Shown here one piece after another: positions 18,144-26,012 of a DNA stretch of 64,000 bases. The notes under the pieces are model-generated. The model saw only the letters and a program-made list of their open reading frames with translations. It was not told where the DNA came from and searched no databases. Origin of the DNA: Caldilineaceae bacterium. GTDB taxonomy: Bacteria > Chloroflexota > Anaerolineae > Caldilineales > Caldilineaceae. A program made the position numbers and the translations under genes. Position 1 is the stretch's first letter; the number at the start of each line of letters is the position of its first letter. Location: the NCBI GenBank assembly GCA_022842065.1, contig JALHQH010000002.1:34199-98198 (forward strand), read 5' to 3'.

Positions 18144-19256
18144 TCAAGCCGTCGTCAACGTCACATCCGGTGTATGACCATCTGCGCCGAACAAGCGCAC
18201 CCGATTCAGGGGAAATTCCACCCAGACGCTATCACCAAAGCCGCTGCCCTGGCCCGCCGGCAACTTGGCCTTACAAGTGCGATCACCCACTTTGAGTTGG
18301 AGCAGTGTCTGGCCACCGATCACAATTGCCCGGTCAACCACTTGGGCGGGGACGGCAGCCAGAGATTGGGCGGCACTGACACGGACATGCTCAGGGCGGA
18401 TACCCAGGGTGAGTTGGTGAGGGTTACTGTTAACGCCAGCCACTTTAACCGCTTGGGCAAAAAAGGGCAGGCGATAGGCCCCATTTTGCGCAGAGGTAAA
18501 GAGCCCCTCGAAAAAGTTCATCCCTGGGTTGCCCATAAACCAGCCGCCAAAGACATCGTTGGGCTGATTGTAAATTTCACGCGGGGAGGCGTATTGAATA
18601 ATCCGGCCATCCTTCATCAGCGCGATGCGGTCGGCCAGGGTCATCGCCTCGGTCTGATCGTGGGTGACGTAGATGATCGTCTGGTTGAGACGGGTGAAGA
18701 GTTCTTTGAGCGCCCTCTTGAGTTGCAACTTGGCGTTGATATCGACATTGGTAATCGGCTCGTCAAAGAGGATAATGCGCGGTTGACGGGCAACGGCACG
18801 CGCAACGGCGACCTTTTGGCGCGTGCCATTATCAAGGCTGCGAATATCCTTGTCCACGCTATCGCCCATCTCCAGCAATTCGACCACCTCGTGGACACGC
18901 CGCGCGCGTTCGGCCTTGGAGAGCTTTTCTTCGCGCAGCGGCAATTCGATATTTTCGCGTACACTGATGCCGCGATAGACCACCGGATATTGAAAGACCA
19001 TGCCAATGTTGCGCTGGCGCGTTGACAGCCCGGTGATGCGCTCATCGCCAAAGTAGATCTCCCCGTGCGAGGGGCTTTCCAACCCTGCGATCATACGCAT
19101 CAGCGTTGTCTTGCCACAGCCGGACGGACCGAGTAGACAGGTCGTCGTGCCGGCGGGGAAGGTCATGGTCAGATCATTGACGGCGACCACTTTGCCCCCT
19201 TTGGATCTGTCACTGCCGAATGCTTTGTGTAAGTGTTCGAGACGGATGTCGAGCAT
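18144..19256 (-). CDS. ABC importer ATPase 1 (GlpS/MalK-type) with degenerate signature motif
   Basis: A 370-residue sugar-type (CUT1) ABC ATPase with a C-terminal TOBE/regulatory domain (LGIRPEHVRV near residue 290). Walker A is GPSGCGKT (43-50), Walker B IILFDEP with the catalytic Glu, and switch H199 in YVTHDQTEA. The signature is LDNGT (141-145) instead of LSGGQ. The gene sits 14 bp after a small DUF433 gene that is coupled to the second ATPase. AGGAA lies before the ATG at 19256. With two permeases, a DUF2160 protein and a binding protein upstream it matches the rhizobial glycerol importer, which also uses two different ATPases. Likely heterodimer with the 19471-20553 product. Confidence 0.9.
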   Translation of the reverse strand: MLDIRLEHLHKAFGSDRSKGGKVVAVNDLTMTFPAGTTTCLLGPSGCGKTTLMRMIAGLESPSHGEIYFGDERITGLSTRQRNIGMVFQYPVVYRGISVRENIELPLREEKLSKAERARRVHEVVELLEMGDSVDKDIRSLDNGTRQKVAVARAVARQPRIILFDEPITNVDINAKLQLKRALKELFTRLNQTIIYVTHDQTEAMTLADRIALMKDGRIIQYASPREIYNQPNDVFGGWFMGNPGMNFFEGLFTSAQNGAYRLPFFAQAVKVAGVNSNPHQLTLGIRPEHVRVSAAQSLAAVPAQVVDRAIVIGGQTLLQLKVGDRTCKAKLPAGQGSGFGDSVWVEFPLNRVRLFGADGHTPDVTLTTA

Positions 19257-19270
19257 GAAAACATTTCCTA

Positions 19271-19474
19271 CTAATTCGTGTGATAAGAAAGCGCCGCAAT
19301 TACATCGTCAACTTCAAGATCGGGCAACTCTTCGAGAATATCAGCGACACCTAATCCGGCAGCAGATAATTCGACAATGTCTTGCACACGAATCCGCATG
19401 CCGCGAATACACGGTCTTCCACCACACTGGGCCGGATTGATCGTAATCCGCTCGTTACTTGGTTGATTGCTCAT
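19271..19474 (-). CDS. Lone DUF433 protein between the two ABC ATPase genes
   Basis: A 67-residue DUF433 protein: RITINPAQCGGRPCIRGMRIRVQDIVELS, then VADILEELPDLEVDDVIAAL. The ATG at 19474 overlaps the stop of the preceding ATPase gene by 4 bp (ATGA), which indicates translational coupling. No toxin partner is adjacent; the nearest DUF5615 gene is 1.7 kb downstream, past the other ATPase. It could be an orphan antitoxin, a transcriptional regulator of the operon, or the relic of a second cassette. Confidence 0.85.
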   Translation of the reverse strand: MSNQPSNERITINPAQCGGRPCIRGMRIRVQDIVELSAAGLGVADILEELPDLEVDDVIAALSYHTN

Positions 19475-20553
19475 GCGTTTCGCTGACCATCCACATAGAC
19501 CACCAAATCGGTCGGTCGTAGCCAATAGGTCACCAGTTGATCAATATTGACATGGGCCTGCGATTCATCATCGCTGCGCAAGACGGTTGTCAGTTGATGA
19601 CCAGCAACGTCGAGATAGACGATTTCTTCGCCACCCAGATCTTCGCGCAGGAGCACTTTGGCGCGGCCGGTAATGGTGTTGGCCGGGGCGGCGGTCGCCA
19701 GGTTGATATGTTCGGGACGCACCCCAATCGCAACCGTTTGGCCGGCAACCAGTGACCCATTGGCCGGCACGGTAAAAAGTGGGGTCTCGACTAACGTCTG
19801 CCCACCCCGCTGCACCACCTTGCCTTCGACAAAGTTCGCCTGGGGAAAGCCGACATAACGCATCGTTTCCGCCCGTTGTGGTATGGTGTAGAGTTGCGGC
19901 GGATTACCCTGCTCCACAATGCGCCCCCCATGCAACACCGCAATCGACCGCGCCAACATCAACGTTTCCACCGCGTCGGAGGTGGTGTAAATAAAGGTGA
20001 CACCAAGCGTCTGTTGTGTCTGTTTCAGGTCATCGATCAGGCGCTCGCGCAGCTTAAAATCGAGGCCGACCAGCGGATCATCCAGGATGAAAACTTCGGT
20101 ATTTTTGACCAAGCCGCGCGCAATCGCCACGCGCTGCTTCTGGCCACCGCTCAACTGGTCGGGTTTGCGATCTAAGAGTTCAGCAATCCCTAACAATTTA
20201 GCCACCCGTTGCACCGCTGGTTCGACTTGCGCTTTGGGGGTACTGGACAAAGTCAGCGGATAGGCAATGTTTTTATAGACGCTCAAATGGGGATAGAGCG
20301 CAAAGGATTGGGGCACATAGCCGATGTTGCGCGCCCCGGCGGAAGCATTGGTTACATCCTGGCCGCGCAGCAAGATCTGGCCACTGTCTGGGCGTTCCAA
20401 GCCGGTCAACAAGCGCACCAACACGGATTTACCACTGCTGGGCGTGCCATAGATCACCGCGAAATCACCCGGTTCTACCGTCAAGGTGACATCGTGTAAG
20501 ATCGTCGTCTGGCCATAACGTTTGGCTAACTGCTTTAGTTCAAGAATTGCCAT
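19471..20553 (-). CDS. ABC importer ATPase 2 (GlpT/MalK-type) with degenerate catalytic residues
   Basis: A 360-residue CUT1-type ABC ATPase with a TOBE domain (IGVRPEHINLATAAP). The signature LSGGQ (134-138) is canonical and Walker A reads GTPSSGKS (36-43). The Walker B motif reads VFILDDP, with Asp where the catalytic Glu belongs, and the switch-His motif reads YTTSDAVE, with Ser in place of His. It should bind but poorly hydrolyse ATP. Its defects complement those of ATPase 1. Its stop overlaps the DUF433 start, and a multi-hairpin repeat precedes it; no clear Shine-Dalgarno. Confidence 0.9.
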   Translation of the reverse strand: MAILELKQLAKRYGQTTILHDVTLTVEPGDFAVIYGTPSSGKSVLVRLLTGLERPDSGQILLRGQDVTNASAGARNIGYVPQSFALYPHLSVYKNIAYPLTLSSTPKAQVEPAVQRVAKLLGIAELLDRKPDQLSGGQKQRVAIARGLVKNTEVFILDDPLVGLDFKLRERLIDDLKQTQQTLGVTFIYTTSDAVETLMLARSIAVLHGGRIVEQGNPPQLYTIPQRAETMRYVGFPQANFVEGKVVQRGGQTLVETPLFTVPANGSLVAGQTVAIGVRPEHINLATAAPANTITGRAKVLLREDLGGEEIVYLDVAGHQLTTVLRSDDESQAHVNIDQLVTYWLRPTDLVVYVDGQRNA

Positions 20554-20560
20554 AAAAATT

Positions 20561-20690
20561 AGGTGATTGGTGATTAGGTGATTGGTGTAGGCGAATCAAT
20601 TCGCCACTACACAAACGAAGTCCACCGGCGTGGACTGTAATTTAGCCTGCGCAGGCAGGCTTTGTTTAGGTTGCAGCGGTTTCCAACCGC
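20561..20690. repeat. Multi-hairpin repeat cluster
   Basis: Begins with a ggtgattggtgatta array (20561-20587), followed by four consecutive short hairpins: ggcgaat/attcgcc (20590-20605), agtccac/gtggact (20619-20636), agcctgc/gcaggct (20644-20661) and gcggtt/aaccgc (20676-20690). Fills the junction between the DUF2160 gene and ATPase 2. The ggtgatt unit recurs at 31800-31871. Confidence 0.9.
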
Positions 20691-20975
20691 CTACCGCCCC
20701 AGCCCGACCAATACCGGGGCCAGGGCGATGCTGATGGCAAAAATGGCGGCGGTGACGCCCATAAAAATTGCATACATGCGCAGCGACTTGCCCAACCGGG
20801 CCGAGGGCGGAATGTTGCCAAAGGCGATCTGGCTCAAAGTGGTCACCGCCAACAGAATTAACCCAGCTTTATAGCCGTCAAAGCTGCTACGCTGGCCGAT
20901 CAACACGATACTCAACAACATCAGAAAGACCAGCACCAGTTGCATGACCGAAGTGAAGGTTCGTTTACCGCCCAT
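20691..20975 (-). CDS. DUF2160-like small membrane protein (GlpU-like)
   Basis: A 94-residue protein with three hydrophobic segments: SVMQLVLVFLMLLSIVLIG (9-27), AGLILLAVTTLSQIAFGN (37-54) and YAIFMGVTAAIFAISIALAP (68-87). Position and size match the DUF2160 membrane protein found with rhizobial-type glycerol ABC importers (GlpU). Its role is unknown; it may assist the permease. The start follows the permease stop after 3 bp, with GGGGAGG about 8 bases upstream of the ATG at 20975. Confidence 0.75.
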   Translation of the reverse strand: MGGKRTFTSVMQLVLVFLMLLSIVLIGQRSSFDGYKAGLILLAVTTLSQIAFGNIPPSARLGKSLRMYAIFMGVTAAIFAISIALAPVLVGLGR

Positions 20976-20978
20976 TGC

Positions 20979-21833
20979 CTAAACCTCCCCACGCACGGTG
21001 CCAAAGGTCATGCCGACCAGCAGATATTTTTGGAAGAAGAAGATCATCACCACCGGTAGCAACACATAAGCGGTTGAGAGGGAGGCAACAAAGGCCCAGT
21101 CAATGTTACCACCCGCGCTGACCAGCCCAACCGCCAGCGCATAGGGAATCATCTGCGTGGTACGGCCGCCGAGAATAAAGTTGAACAAGAATTCGTTCCA
21201 GACGAAGATCAGGTTGAAGATAAAAGCGGCGATGATCCCCGGCCAGACCTGGGGCAGCACGACCCGGAAGATCACATGCATGCGACTGGCCCCATTAACC
21301 AACCCGGTTTCATCAAAGCGCTGCGAAACGCCATCAATAAACCCCTTCAGAATCCAGATCGAAAAGGGAATGCTAAAGGAGGCATAGAGCAGAAAAACCC
21401 CCAACGCGGTGGAGCGCATGGGAATGCCCAGTCCCTTTTCCATGGCGTTAAACATCTGGAAAACCGGCACAATCGCGGCGGCAGCCGGCACCATGCGTGT
21501 GGACAAAAGCAGAAACATCAAAAAGTTGGTTGCCCGAAAGTTGTAGCGTGAAAAGGCATAGGCCGCCAAAAAGGAGACCACCGTTGCCACCAAGACCGAC
21601 CCCAACGAGAGAAAGAGGCTGTTGATAAAGTAAGGGATCGTGTTGGGCGCCGAAACCGTCTTGATGATATTGTCAAAAGTCGGCGTAAAGATAAACTTGG
21701 GCGGGATCGCCAGAATGTCATCCGGCGTCTTCAACGCAGCCAGGATAATCCAGAAGACTGGCAGGAAGAAGAGGATCGCAATCAGCCATAGAATGGCGTA
21801 GTAGAGACGGGTTTGGTTGGCGCTTGGTTGCAT
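20979..21833 (-). CDS. ABC importer permease 2 (MalG/GlpQ-like)
   Basis: A 284-residue inner-membrane permease of the MalG type with six predicted helices. The cytoplasmic coupling loop is visible as RFDETGLVNGASRMHVIFRVVLPQVWPG (EAA-type, around residues 190-215). The N-terminus LYYAILWLIAILFFLPVFWIILAALKTPDDIL is typical. It partners the permease at 22007-22960 and, from synteny, corresponds to GlpQ of the rhizobial glycerol importer. No strong Shine-Dalgarno before the ATG at 21833. Confidence 0.92.
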   Translation of the reverse strand: MQPSANQTRLYYAILWLIAILFFLPVFWIILAALKTPDDILAIPPKFIFTPTFDNIIKTVSAPNTIPYFINSLFLSLGSVLVATVVSFLAAYAFSRYNFRATNFLMFLLLSTRMVPAAAAIVPVFQMFNAMEKGLGIPMRSTALGVFLLYASFSIPFSIWILKGFIDGVSQRFDETGLVNGASRMHVIFRVVLPQVWPGIIAAFIFNLIFVWNEFLFNFILGGRTTQMIPYALAVGLVSAGGNIDWAFVASLSTAYVLLPVVMIFFFQKYLLVGMTFGTVRGEV

Positions 21834-21861
21834 AGGAATCCGGGATAATAATTAATGGAAA

Positions 21862-21975
21862 ACAATTAATTGTGAATGGTTAATGGGCTAGTCACGCCCA
21901 GTCAGCACTGTGCCTAGCCAGTCCGTGACTGGCGGCCGGTCACGGACCATGCCGCGCACAGTTGCGGTCTCCTGT
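21862..21975. repeat. Palindromic elements between the two permease genes
   Basis: Contains the palindrome acaattaattgt (21862-21873), the hairpin gtccgtgac/gtcacggac with a 9-nt loop (21921-21929/21939-21947), and near-complementary ctgtgc/gcacag segments flanking it. Fills the permease-permease junction. Confidence 0.8.
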
Positions 21976-22006
21976 TAATGGCTGGGTACAGCGCGCACCC
22001 GACTTC

Positions 22007-22960
22007 TCAGCTTTCACTGGTACTGCGGCTCAAATTCAAAATATATAGATAGATCGACGTGAAGGCAATCGCAATCAACAACAAGACCAACGCCAGCGCC
22101 GATGAAAAACCCAAGTCTAAGCTGGCAAAGGCGAAGCGATAAAGCTTGAGGCCGATCAATTCGGTCACATTGCCGGGGCCGCCGTTGGTCATCAGGAAGA
22201 CCAAGTCGGTTGTCTTGAAGGCGTCGATGGTGCGCAGCAGAATACCAAGCATCAGGATAAACTTGCCATGCGGAATGATCACATGCCAGATACGCTTCCA
22301 CCACGAAAGGCGGTCGATCTCCGCGGCTTCGAGTTCGGCAGTGGGCACCGAGCCGAGCGCGGCCAGCGTCATCAGGATCATAAAGGGGGTCCACATCCAG
22401 ATATCCACAAAGAGCACCGCCGCAAAGGCCCAATCGACATTGGTTAGAAAGTCGATCTTGCCGGCACCGACGACGGTTAACAAATAGTTGGCAATGCCAA
22501 AGGTCGGCTCATAGATCAGCCGCCAGAAGAGGCCGCTAGCGACCGGCGTAAGTACCATCGGCGTGAAGAGCAGGGTCAACGCCACGCGGCGACCGGGCAT
22601 CTGCGTGCTGCCCCAAAAGAGAAAACCCAATCCCACGCCCGCCACGGTCTGCATGCTGACTGCCAACACGACAAAGAGAAAGGTGCGGCCAAAGGCACTC
22701 CACATCTCGGCGTCGTTGTAGATATCGGTAAAATTCTTCAGCGCCGCAAACTTGGGTGCGCCCGCGGACATCAGCGAGTAGTCATAAAAGCCCAAGCCGA
22801 CCATCCACAAAGTGGGGATCACGTTGAGCAGCACAAAGAAGGCAAGGATCGGGACAAGCAGGGCGATCGAGAAGTATTGGGACTCCTCAAAGCGGCGCCA
22901 GGGGCTAGGCGCGCGGGTCAAGGTCTTTTCGTTTTGTTGGATGATGGTATTTGAGGACAT
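22007..22960 (-). CDS. ABC importer permease 1 (MalF/GlpP-like)
   Basis: A 317-residue permease with a cytoplasmic N-terminus (about 28 residues) and six predicted helices. The EAA coupling loop is clear: ELEAAEIDRLSWWKRIWHVIIPHGKF (around residues 215-240). FTPMVLTPVASGLFWRLIYEP is typical of sugar and polyol permeases. It pairs with the downstream permease and the two ATPases. Between it and its binding protein gene are two unrelated open frames, which is unusual for such operons. No Shine-Dalgarno is evident 5' of ATG 22960; the preceding gene ends 7 bp earlier. Confidence 0.92.
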   Translation of the reverse strand: MSSNTIIQQNEKTLTRAPSPWRRFEESQYFSIALLVPILAFFVLLNVIPTLWMVGLGFYDYSLMSAGAPKFAALKNFTDIYNDAEMWSAFGRTFLFVVLAVSMQTVAGVGLGFLFWGSTQMPGRRVALTLLFTPMVLTPVASGLFWRLIYEPTFGIANYLLTVVGAGKIDFLTNVDWAFAAVLFVDIWMWTPFMILMTLAALGSVPTAELEAAEIDRLSWWKRIWHVIIPHGKFILMLGILLRTIDAFKTTDLVFLMTNGGPGNVTELIGLKLYRFAFASLDLGFSSALALVLLLIAIAFTSIYLYILNLSRSTSES

Positions 22961-22967
22961 AAATTAA

Positions 22968-23285
22968 TTAGCTCAGTGGTGGATGAATACCACGGCGAAC
23001 CGCTTCTGCCAGCGCTTCTGATTGGCGAATCCAAAGTTGATTGTAGATTTGCATTAAAGCGACTAAAGAGAGATGATCGGGATCTTTCAACATACCGGCC
23101 TGTTGCATATTCAATAACCTGTTCAATTGCCCAGCTTGAAACTCATCCATCTGGATGGCTGTTAATGCCAGCACTTCATCATTGCTCAGGGTTGTGAGTG
23201 GCGATTCGATAGTTAGATCACTATGAACTGGAGTTAGGACAATTCTTAATGCGTCAGTTAGTGTTTCGGTAATGTCTCGATGCAT
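22968..23285 (-). CDS. Small hypothetical protein (Leu/Gln-rich helical)
   Basis: A 105-residue, probably all-helical, cytoplasmic protein. The pattern LSNDEVLALTAIQMDEFQAGQLNRLLNMQQAGML, followed by LVALMQIYNQLWIRQSEALAEAVRRGI, resembles small uncharacterised proteins often seen in Chloroflexota and cyanobacteria near nuclease genes; this is recollection and not a family assignment. It lies 7 bp before the permease gene and after the DUF1963-like gene. No function is proposed. Confidence 0.7.
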   Translation of the reverse strand: MHRDITETLTDALRIVLTPVHSDLTIESPLTTLSNDEVLALTAIQMDEFQAGQLNRLLNMQQAGMLKDPDHLSLVALMQIYNQLWIRQSEALAEAVRRGIHPPLS

Positions 23286-23416
23286 GATATTTGACCAATT
23301 CTGTGCATTCTGCGATAGGTAATCAGGTAGAGTAGAATTAGCGTTACTGCTTTGCTTATATGTCTGGCCCTTTTTGCCGTAACATGATACTCAGAACCCA
23401 TCCTATTGTTAACGCA

Positions 23417-24226
23417 TTAATGAAATTGCACAACGCTCTTTGTACGGAGACAATCAAAACAGTAAAAGACGTAGATCATGCCAACATCAGCAAACATATA
23501 GCTCGGCACTATGTCCTGTTGAGACGAACCCTGGTCAAACGAGTCAATTTGTGCAACAAACATCATTTTGCGCCGACATCCAGGACACTTGGGCGTATCA
23601 TCACGTTGGATCCACTCAGGGCTACCACCTAACTTTGTCTTTTGGCCGGATACTGTAGCATCGAACGTCGATACGACCTCAATATGATTCTGCCCCTTAC
23701 GTTGCAAACCAATTCGCGCTTCTGTAAGTAATGGTAGTTTTTGCCGTATTGTACTCCTAGTCGATTTTCTTGGTAAAAATTGCCGAGAGAAATTCCCAAA
23801 AGCCACTTGTTGCCCGCGGAACTCATCAAAAATTGCGGCTAATTCCCACTGCAAATCACCTTCGAACTGTTGTGGCACGCTGGTCGCATTATCTTCTAAA
23901 CTGATTAAGAGGAATTCATTTGGCAATTGCAGCGTATGTAATGCTTGCTGTAATAATATATCGTCAGCAATACCACGGATCGGTAAAGGATTCCCTGTGA
24001 TTACGAAAAGATCCGGTTGGGGTTGATATTGCTGCAACAATACATCAAATTCTTCCTTCGTCTTCAACAAGTGATAACAGCGGGGTTGCTGTGCAATTGA
24101 TCCTAAGCTTTTCTGAATGACAACTAACACCTCACCTTGTTGCGCAAAGGCTTCATGAAGTTGTCGCGCGAAACTATTCGATTTGATTGAAATACAAGAT
24201 AGTGTAATCGATTTTCTTGGGGGCAT
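23417..24226 (-). CDS. DUF1963-like protein with C-terminal zinc-ribbon
   Basis: A 269-residue protein. The C-terminal third (about 195-269) has the pattern GGSPEWIQRDDTPKCPGCRRKMMFVAQIDSF, then DVGMIYVFYCFDCLRTK. Paired CPGC and CFDC motifs suggest a bound zinc, and the arrangement LGG-x-P-x-W-I-Q/QIDS/D-x-G-x-x-Y-x-F-x-C resembles the YwqG/DUF1963 family. The N-terminal part (a beta-strand, then LLISLEDNATSVPQQFEG) is unassigned. It is AT-richer than its neighbours and interrupts the importer operon between binding protein and permease, so it may have been inserted. Confidence 0.65.
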   Translation of the reverse strand: MPPRKSITLSCISIKSNSFARQLHEAFAQQGEVLVVIQKSLGSIAQQPRCYHLLKTKEEFDVLLQQYQPQPDLFVITGNPLPIRGIADDILLQQALHTLQLPNEFLLISLEDNATSVPQQFEGDLQWELAAIFDEFRGQQVAFGNFSRQFLPRKSTRSTIRQKLPLLTEARIGLQRKGQNHIEVVSTFDATVSGQKTKLGGSPEWIQRDDTPKCPGCRRKMMFVAQIDSFDQGSSQQDIVPSYMFADVGMIYVFYCFDCLRTKSVVQFH

Positions 24227-24273
24227 GGGAAACCATAACTGTTAAATTAACCTAGTATACTATGCCAGGATGA

Positions 24274-24306
24274 TTGAGTTTAGGCTCTTCCTGCTGCTAA
24301 ACTCAA
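24274..24306 (-). terminator. Hairpin after the binding-protein gene
   Basis: ttgagtttag (24274-24283) and ctaaactcaa (24297-24306) form a 10-bp stem with a 13-nt loop 31 bp past the binding-protein stop. It could attenuate transcription so that the binding protein is made in excess over the membrane parts. No strong U-tract. Confidence 0.55.
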
Positions 24307-24337
24307 CCACCCCTACAGGACGCTTATATCAGCAAAA

Positions 24338-25876
24338 TTACCCTTCCAGGGTAATCCCTTCCAACTCGGCTGGCACCGGCGTCGTGGTGCGACCGGCGTC
24401 CAACAGGATCTTCTGCTGTTTGGCGGCGATGAAGTCGAGGACGCGCTGCGGGTCGGTGACCTGGCCGGCGGCATAGGCGCTGTAGGCCTCTTGCTGCACG
24501 GCGAGCAGTTCGGCGTATTCGGGCAAGTGCCAGAAGTCGCGCGATTTGCCTTCACCAAGCATGTACTTGAAGGCGCGGGTATAGGGAGTCGCTTCTTCAA
24601 AGCCTTCAGCATTGACACCGGCTTCGGACCAGGGCAAGCCACCATTGGCGATAAACTCTTCCTGCGCCTCCGGCGTGTACCACCACTTGAGGAAGTCGAT
24701 GCAGGCACGCATGTGGTCATCGTCATTGTACGAGTTGATCACCCACGGCTGACCACCCATCGCGCCGATCACATCCTTGCTGCCATCGGGGAAGACAAAC
24801 TTGGGATGGGGGCAAGCCAAGACTTTGCCCTCCAGTTCCGCCGGGATCATAAAGAGGCCGACGGCCAGCCACTGGAAGGCCGAGAAGACCTTACCCTGGG
24901 TGAAGAGGTCGATCATATCACCAATGCCGTAGTTCTCCGCGCCGGGCAGTTGGTATTGCTGCAGCGAGACGAAGTACTCAAGTTGGGCGGCGTTCTCGGG
25001 CGTATTGAGCACGCCGACGACATCGCCGGTCTCCGGGTTCCAGATGTCGCCGCCGGTAGCATAGACATAGGGATGGTAAGCGCAGGAGAAGAAGTCATAT
25101 TCCTTGCTGTACATGATCGCGGTGCCGGCAAAATCTTCGTCCGGGCGATGGAAGTGGGCAAAGATCTCTTCGTATTCCTGGACGGTCATCCCCTCAAATT
25201 CTTCGTAGGTGGTCGGCAGCTTCTTGCCATAGGTCGCTTCAAAGGCGGCCTGCTCTTCGGGATCTTCGAGCATATCCAAGCGCATAAAGATGCCCTGGGT
25301 GTCCGGCATCTGCGGGAAACCCCAGCGTTTGCCGGAGCCATCGGGGTAGACCTGATAGGTTTCGCGCACCAGTGAACTGTAGACGGGAATGTCCAGTTCG
25401 GGGTTCAGGGCGTAGACATCTTCAGCGCTGACAATCCAACCTGGTTCCGACAAAGCACCCAGCCATTGGCTATCCGAAACGATCAGGTTATATTCCTGGG
25501 AACCGGAGGCAAGCGTTGGGGCCACTTTTTGGAAGAGCGCAGCAAAGGGTGCTTCCGTCTTGGTGACCGTGACATCGTAGCCGTACTTCTCTTTGGCGTG
25601 GGCAGCAAACTTGGGGAACATGTCGATCGGCAACTGGCTGGGCGGCCAACCGGCGATCACGGCCAGACTCAAGTTGAGCGACTTGCCCTGCATGTTAGTC
25701 TCATTGCTGCCGGCCAACGGGCTATCGGCACTGGGTGCTTCACCCGCGGCGGGGGCATCAGTGCTGCCGCCAGGGGCTGCACAGGCGGCTAGCGCCGCGG
25801 CGGCACTCAACGCCGCAGTGCTTTGCAGAAAGCGCCGCCGCGAAAAGGGGGATAGAGCAAATCTCTTCTCAGACAT
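24338..25876 (-). CDS. Tat-exported substrate-binding lipoprotein of the glycerol-type ABC importer (GlpV-like)
   Basis: A 512-residue solute-binding protein. The N-terminus has a twin-arginine motif (FSRRRFLQS) and a lipobox (LAAC), so it is probably exported folded by Tat and lipid-anchored. The mature part begins with a Gly/Ala/Pro-rich linker and reads LSLAVIAGWPPSQLPIDMF. Later features (FSAFQWLAVGLFMIP, FLKWWYTPEAQEEFI) fit the family 1 sugar/polyol binding fold. Strong ribosome binding site AAGGAG 7 bases before ATG 25876. It begins the importer genes, downstream of DhaL2. By synteny it resembles GlpV; the ligand (glycerol, DHA or a tetritol) is inferred. Confidence 0.85.
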   Translation of the reverse strand: MSEKRFALSPFSRRRFLQSTAALSAAAALAACAAPGGSTDAPAAGEAPSADSPLAGSNETNMQGKSLNLSLAVIAGWPPSQLPIDMFPKFAAHAKEKYGYDVTVTKTEAPFAALFQKVAPTLASGSQEYNLIVSDSQWLGALSEPGWIVSAEDVYALNPELDIPVYSSLVRETYQVYPDGSGKRWGFPQMPDTQGIFMRLDMLEDPEEQAAFEATYGKKLPTTYEEFEGMTVQEYEEIFAHFHRPDEDFAGTAIMYSKEYDFFSCAYHPYVYATGGDIWNPETGDVVGVLNTPENAAQLEYFVSLQQYQLPGAENYGIGDMIDLFTQGKVFSAFQWLAVGLFMIPAELEGKVLACPHPKFVFPDGSKDVIGAMGGQPWVINSYNDDDHMRACIDFLKWWYTPEAQEEFIANGGLPWSEAGVNAEGFEEATPYTRAFKYMLGEGKSRDFWHLPEYAELLAVQQEAYSAYAAGQVTDPQRVLDFIAAKQQKILLDAGRTTTPVPAELEGITLEG

Positions 25877-25914
25877 AGAGTTCTCCTTTGGTTTGTGAAA
25901 CGATAAGTACAATT

Positions 25915-26005
25915 GACGGTGGATGAATGACGACCTTTGGCTTCGACAAGCCCTTCGACCAGCTCAGGACGAAGCTCAGCCGCCGGTCGTCATTCATCCA
26001 CCGTC
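25915..26005. repeat. 21-bp perfect inverted repeat
   Basis: Arms gacggtggatgaatgacgac-c (25915-25935) and its complement (25985-26005). The 49-nt loop contains ttcgacaagccc/ttcgaccagctcagg, related to the cttcgacaagctcag element at 56658-56736. Lies between DhaL2 and the binding-protein gene. Confidence 0.9.
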
Positions 26006-26012
26006 GTTAACA

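Noticed and set aside
18174..19025. 283-codon plus-strand frame
   Set aside because: Antisense shadow of ABC ATPase 1 with low-complexity translation.
20587..20690. tRNA or structured ncRNA
   Set aside because: The four hairpins are independent; there is no cloverleaf, T-loop or CCA-type end, and the units look like generic repeat modules.
24491..25375. 294-codon plus-strand frame
   Set aside because: Antisense shadow of the binding-protein gene.
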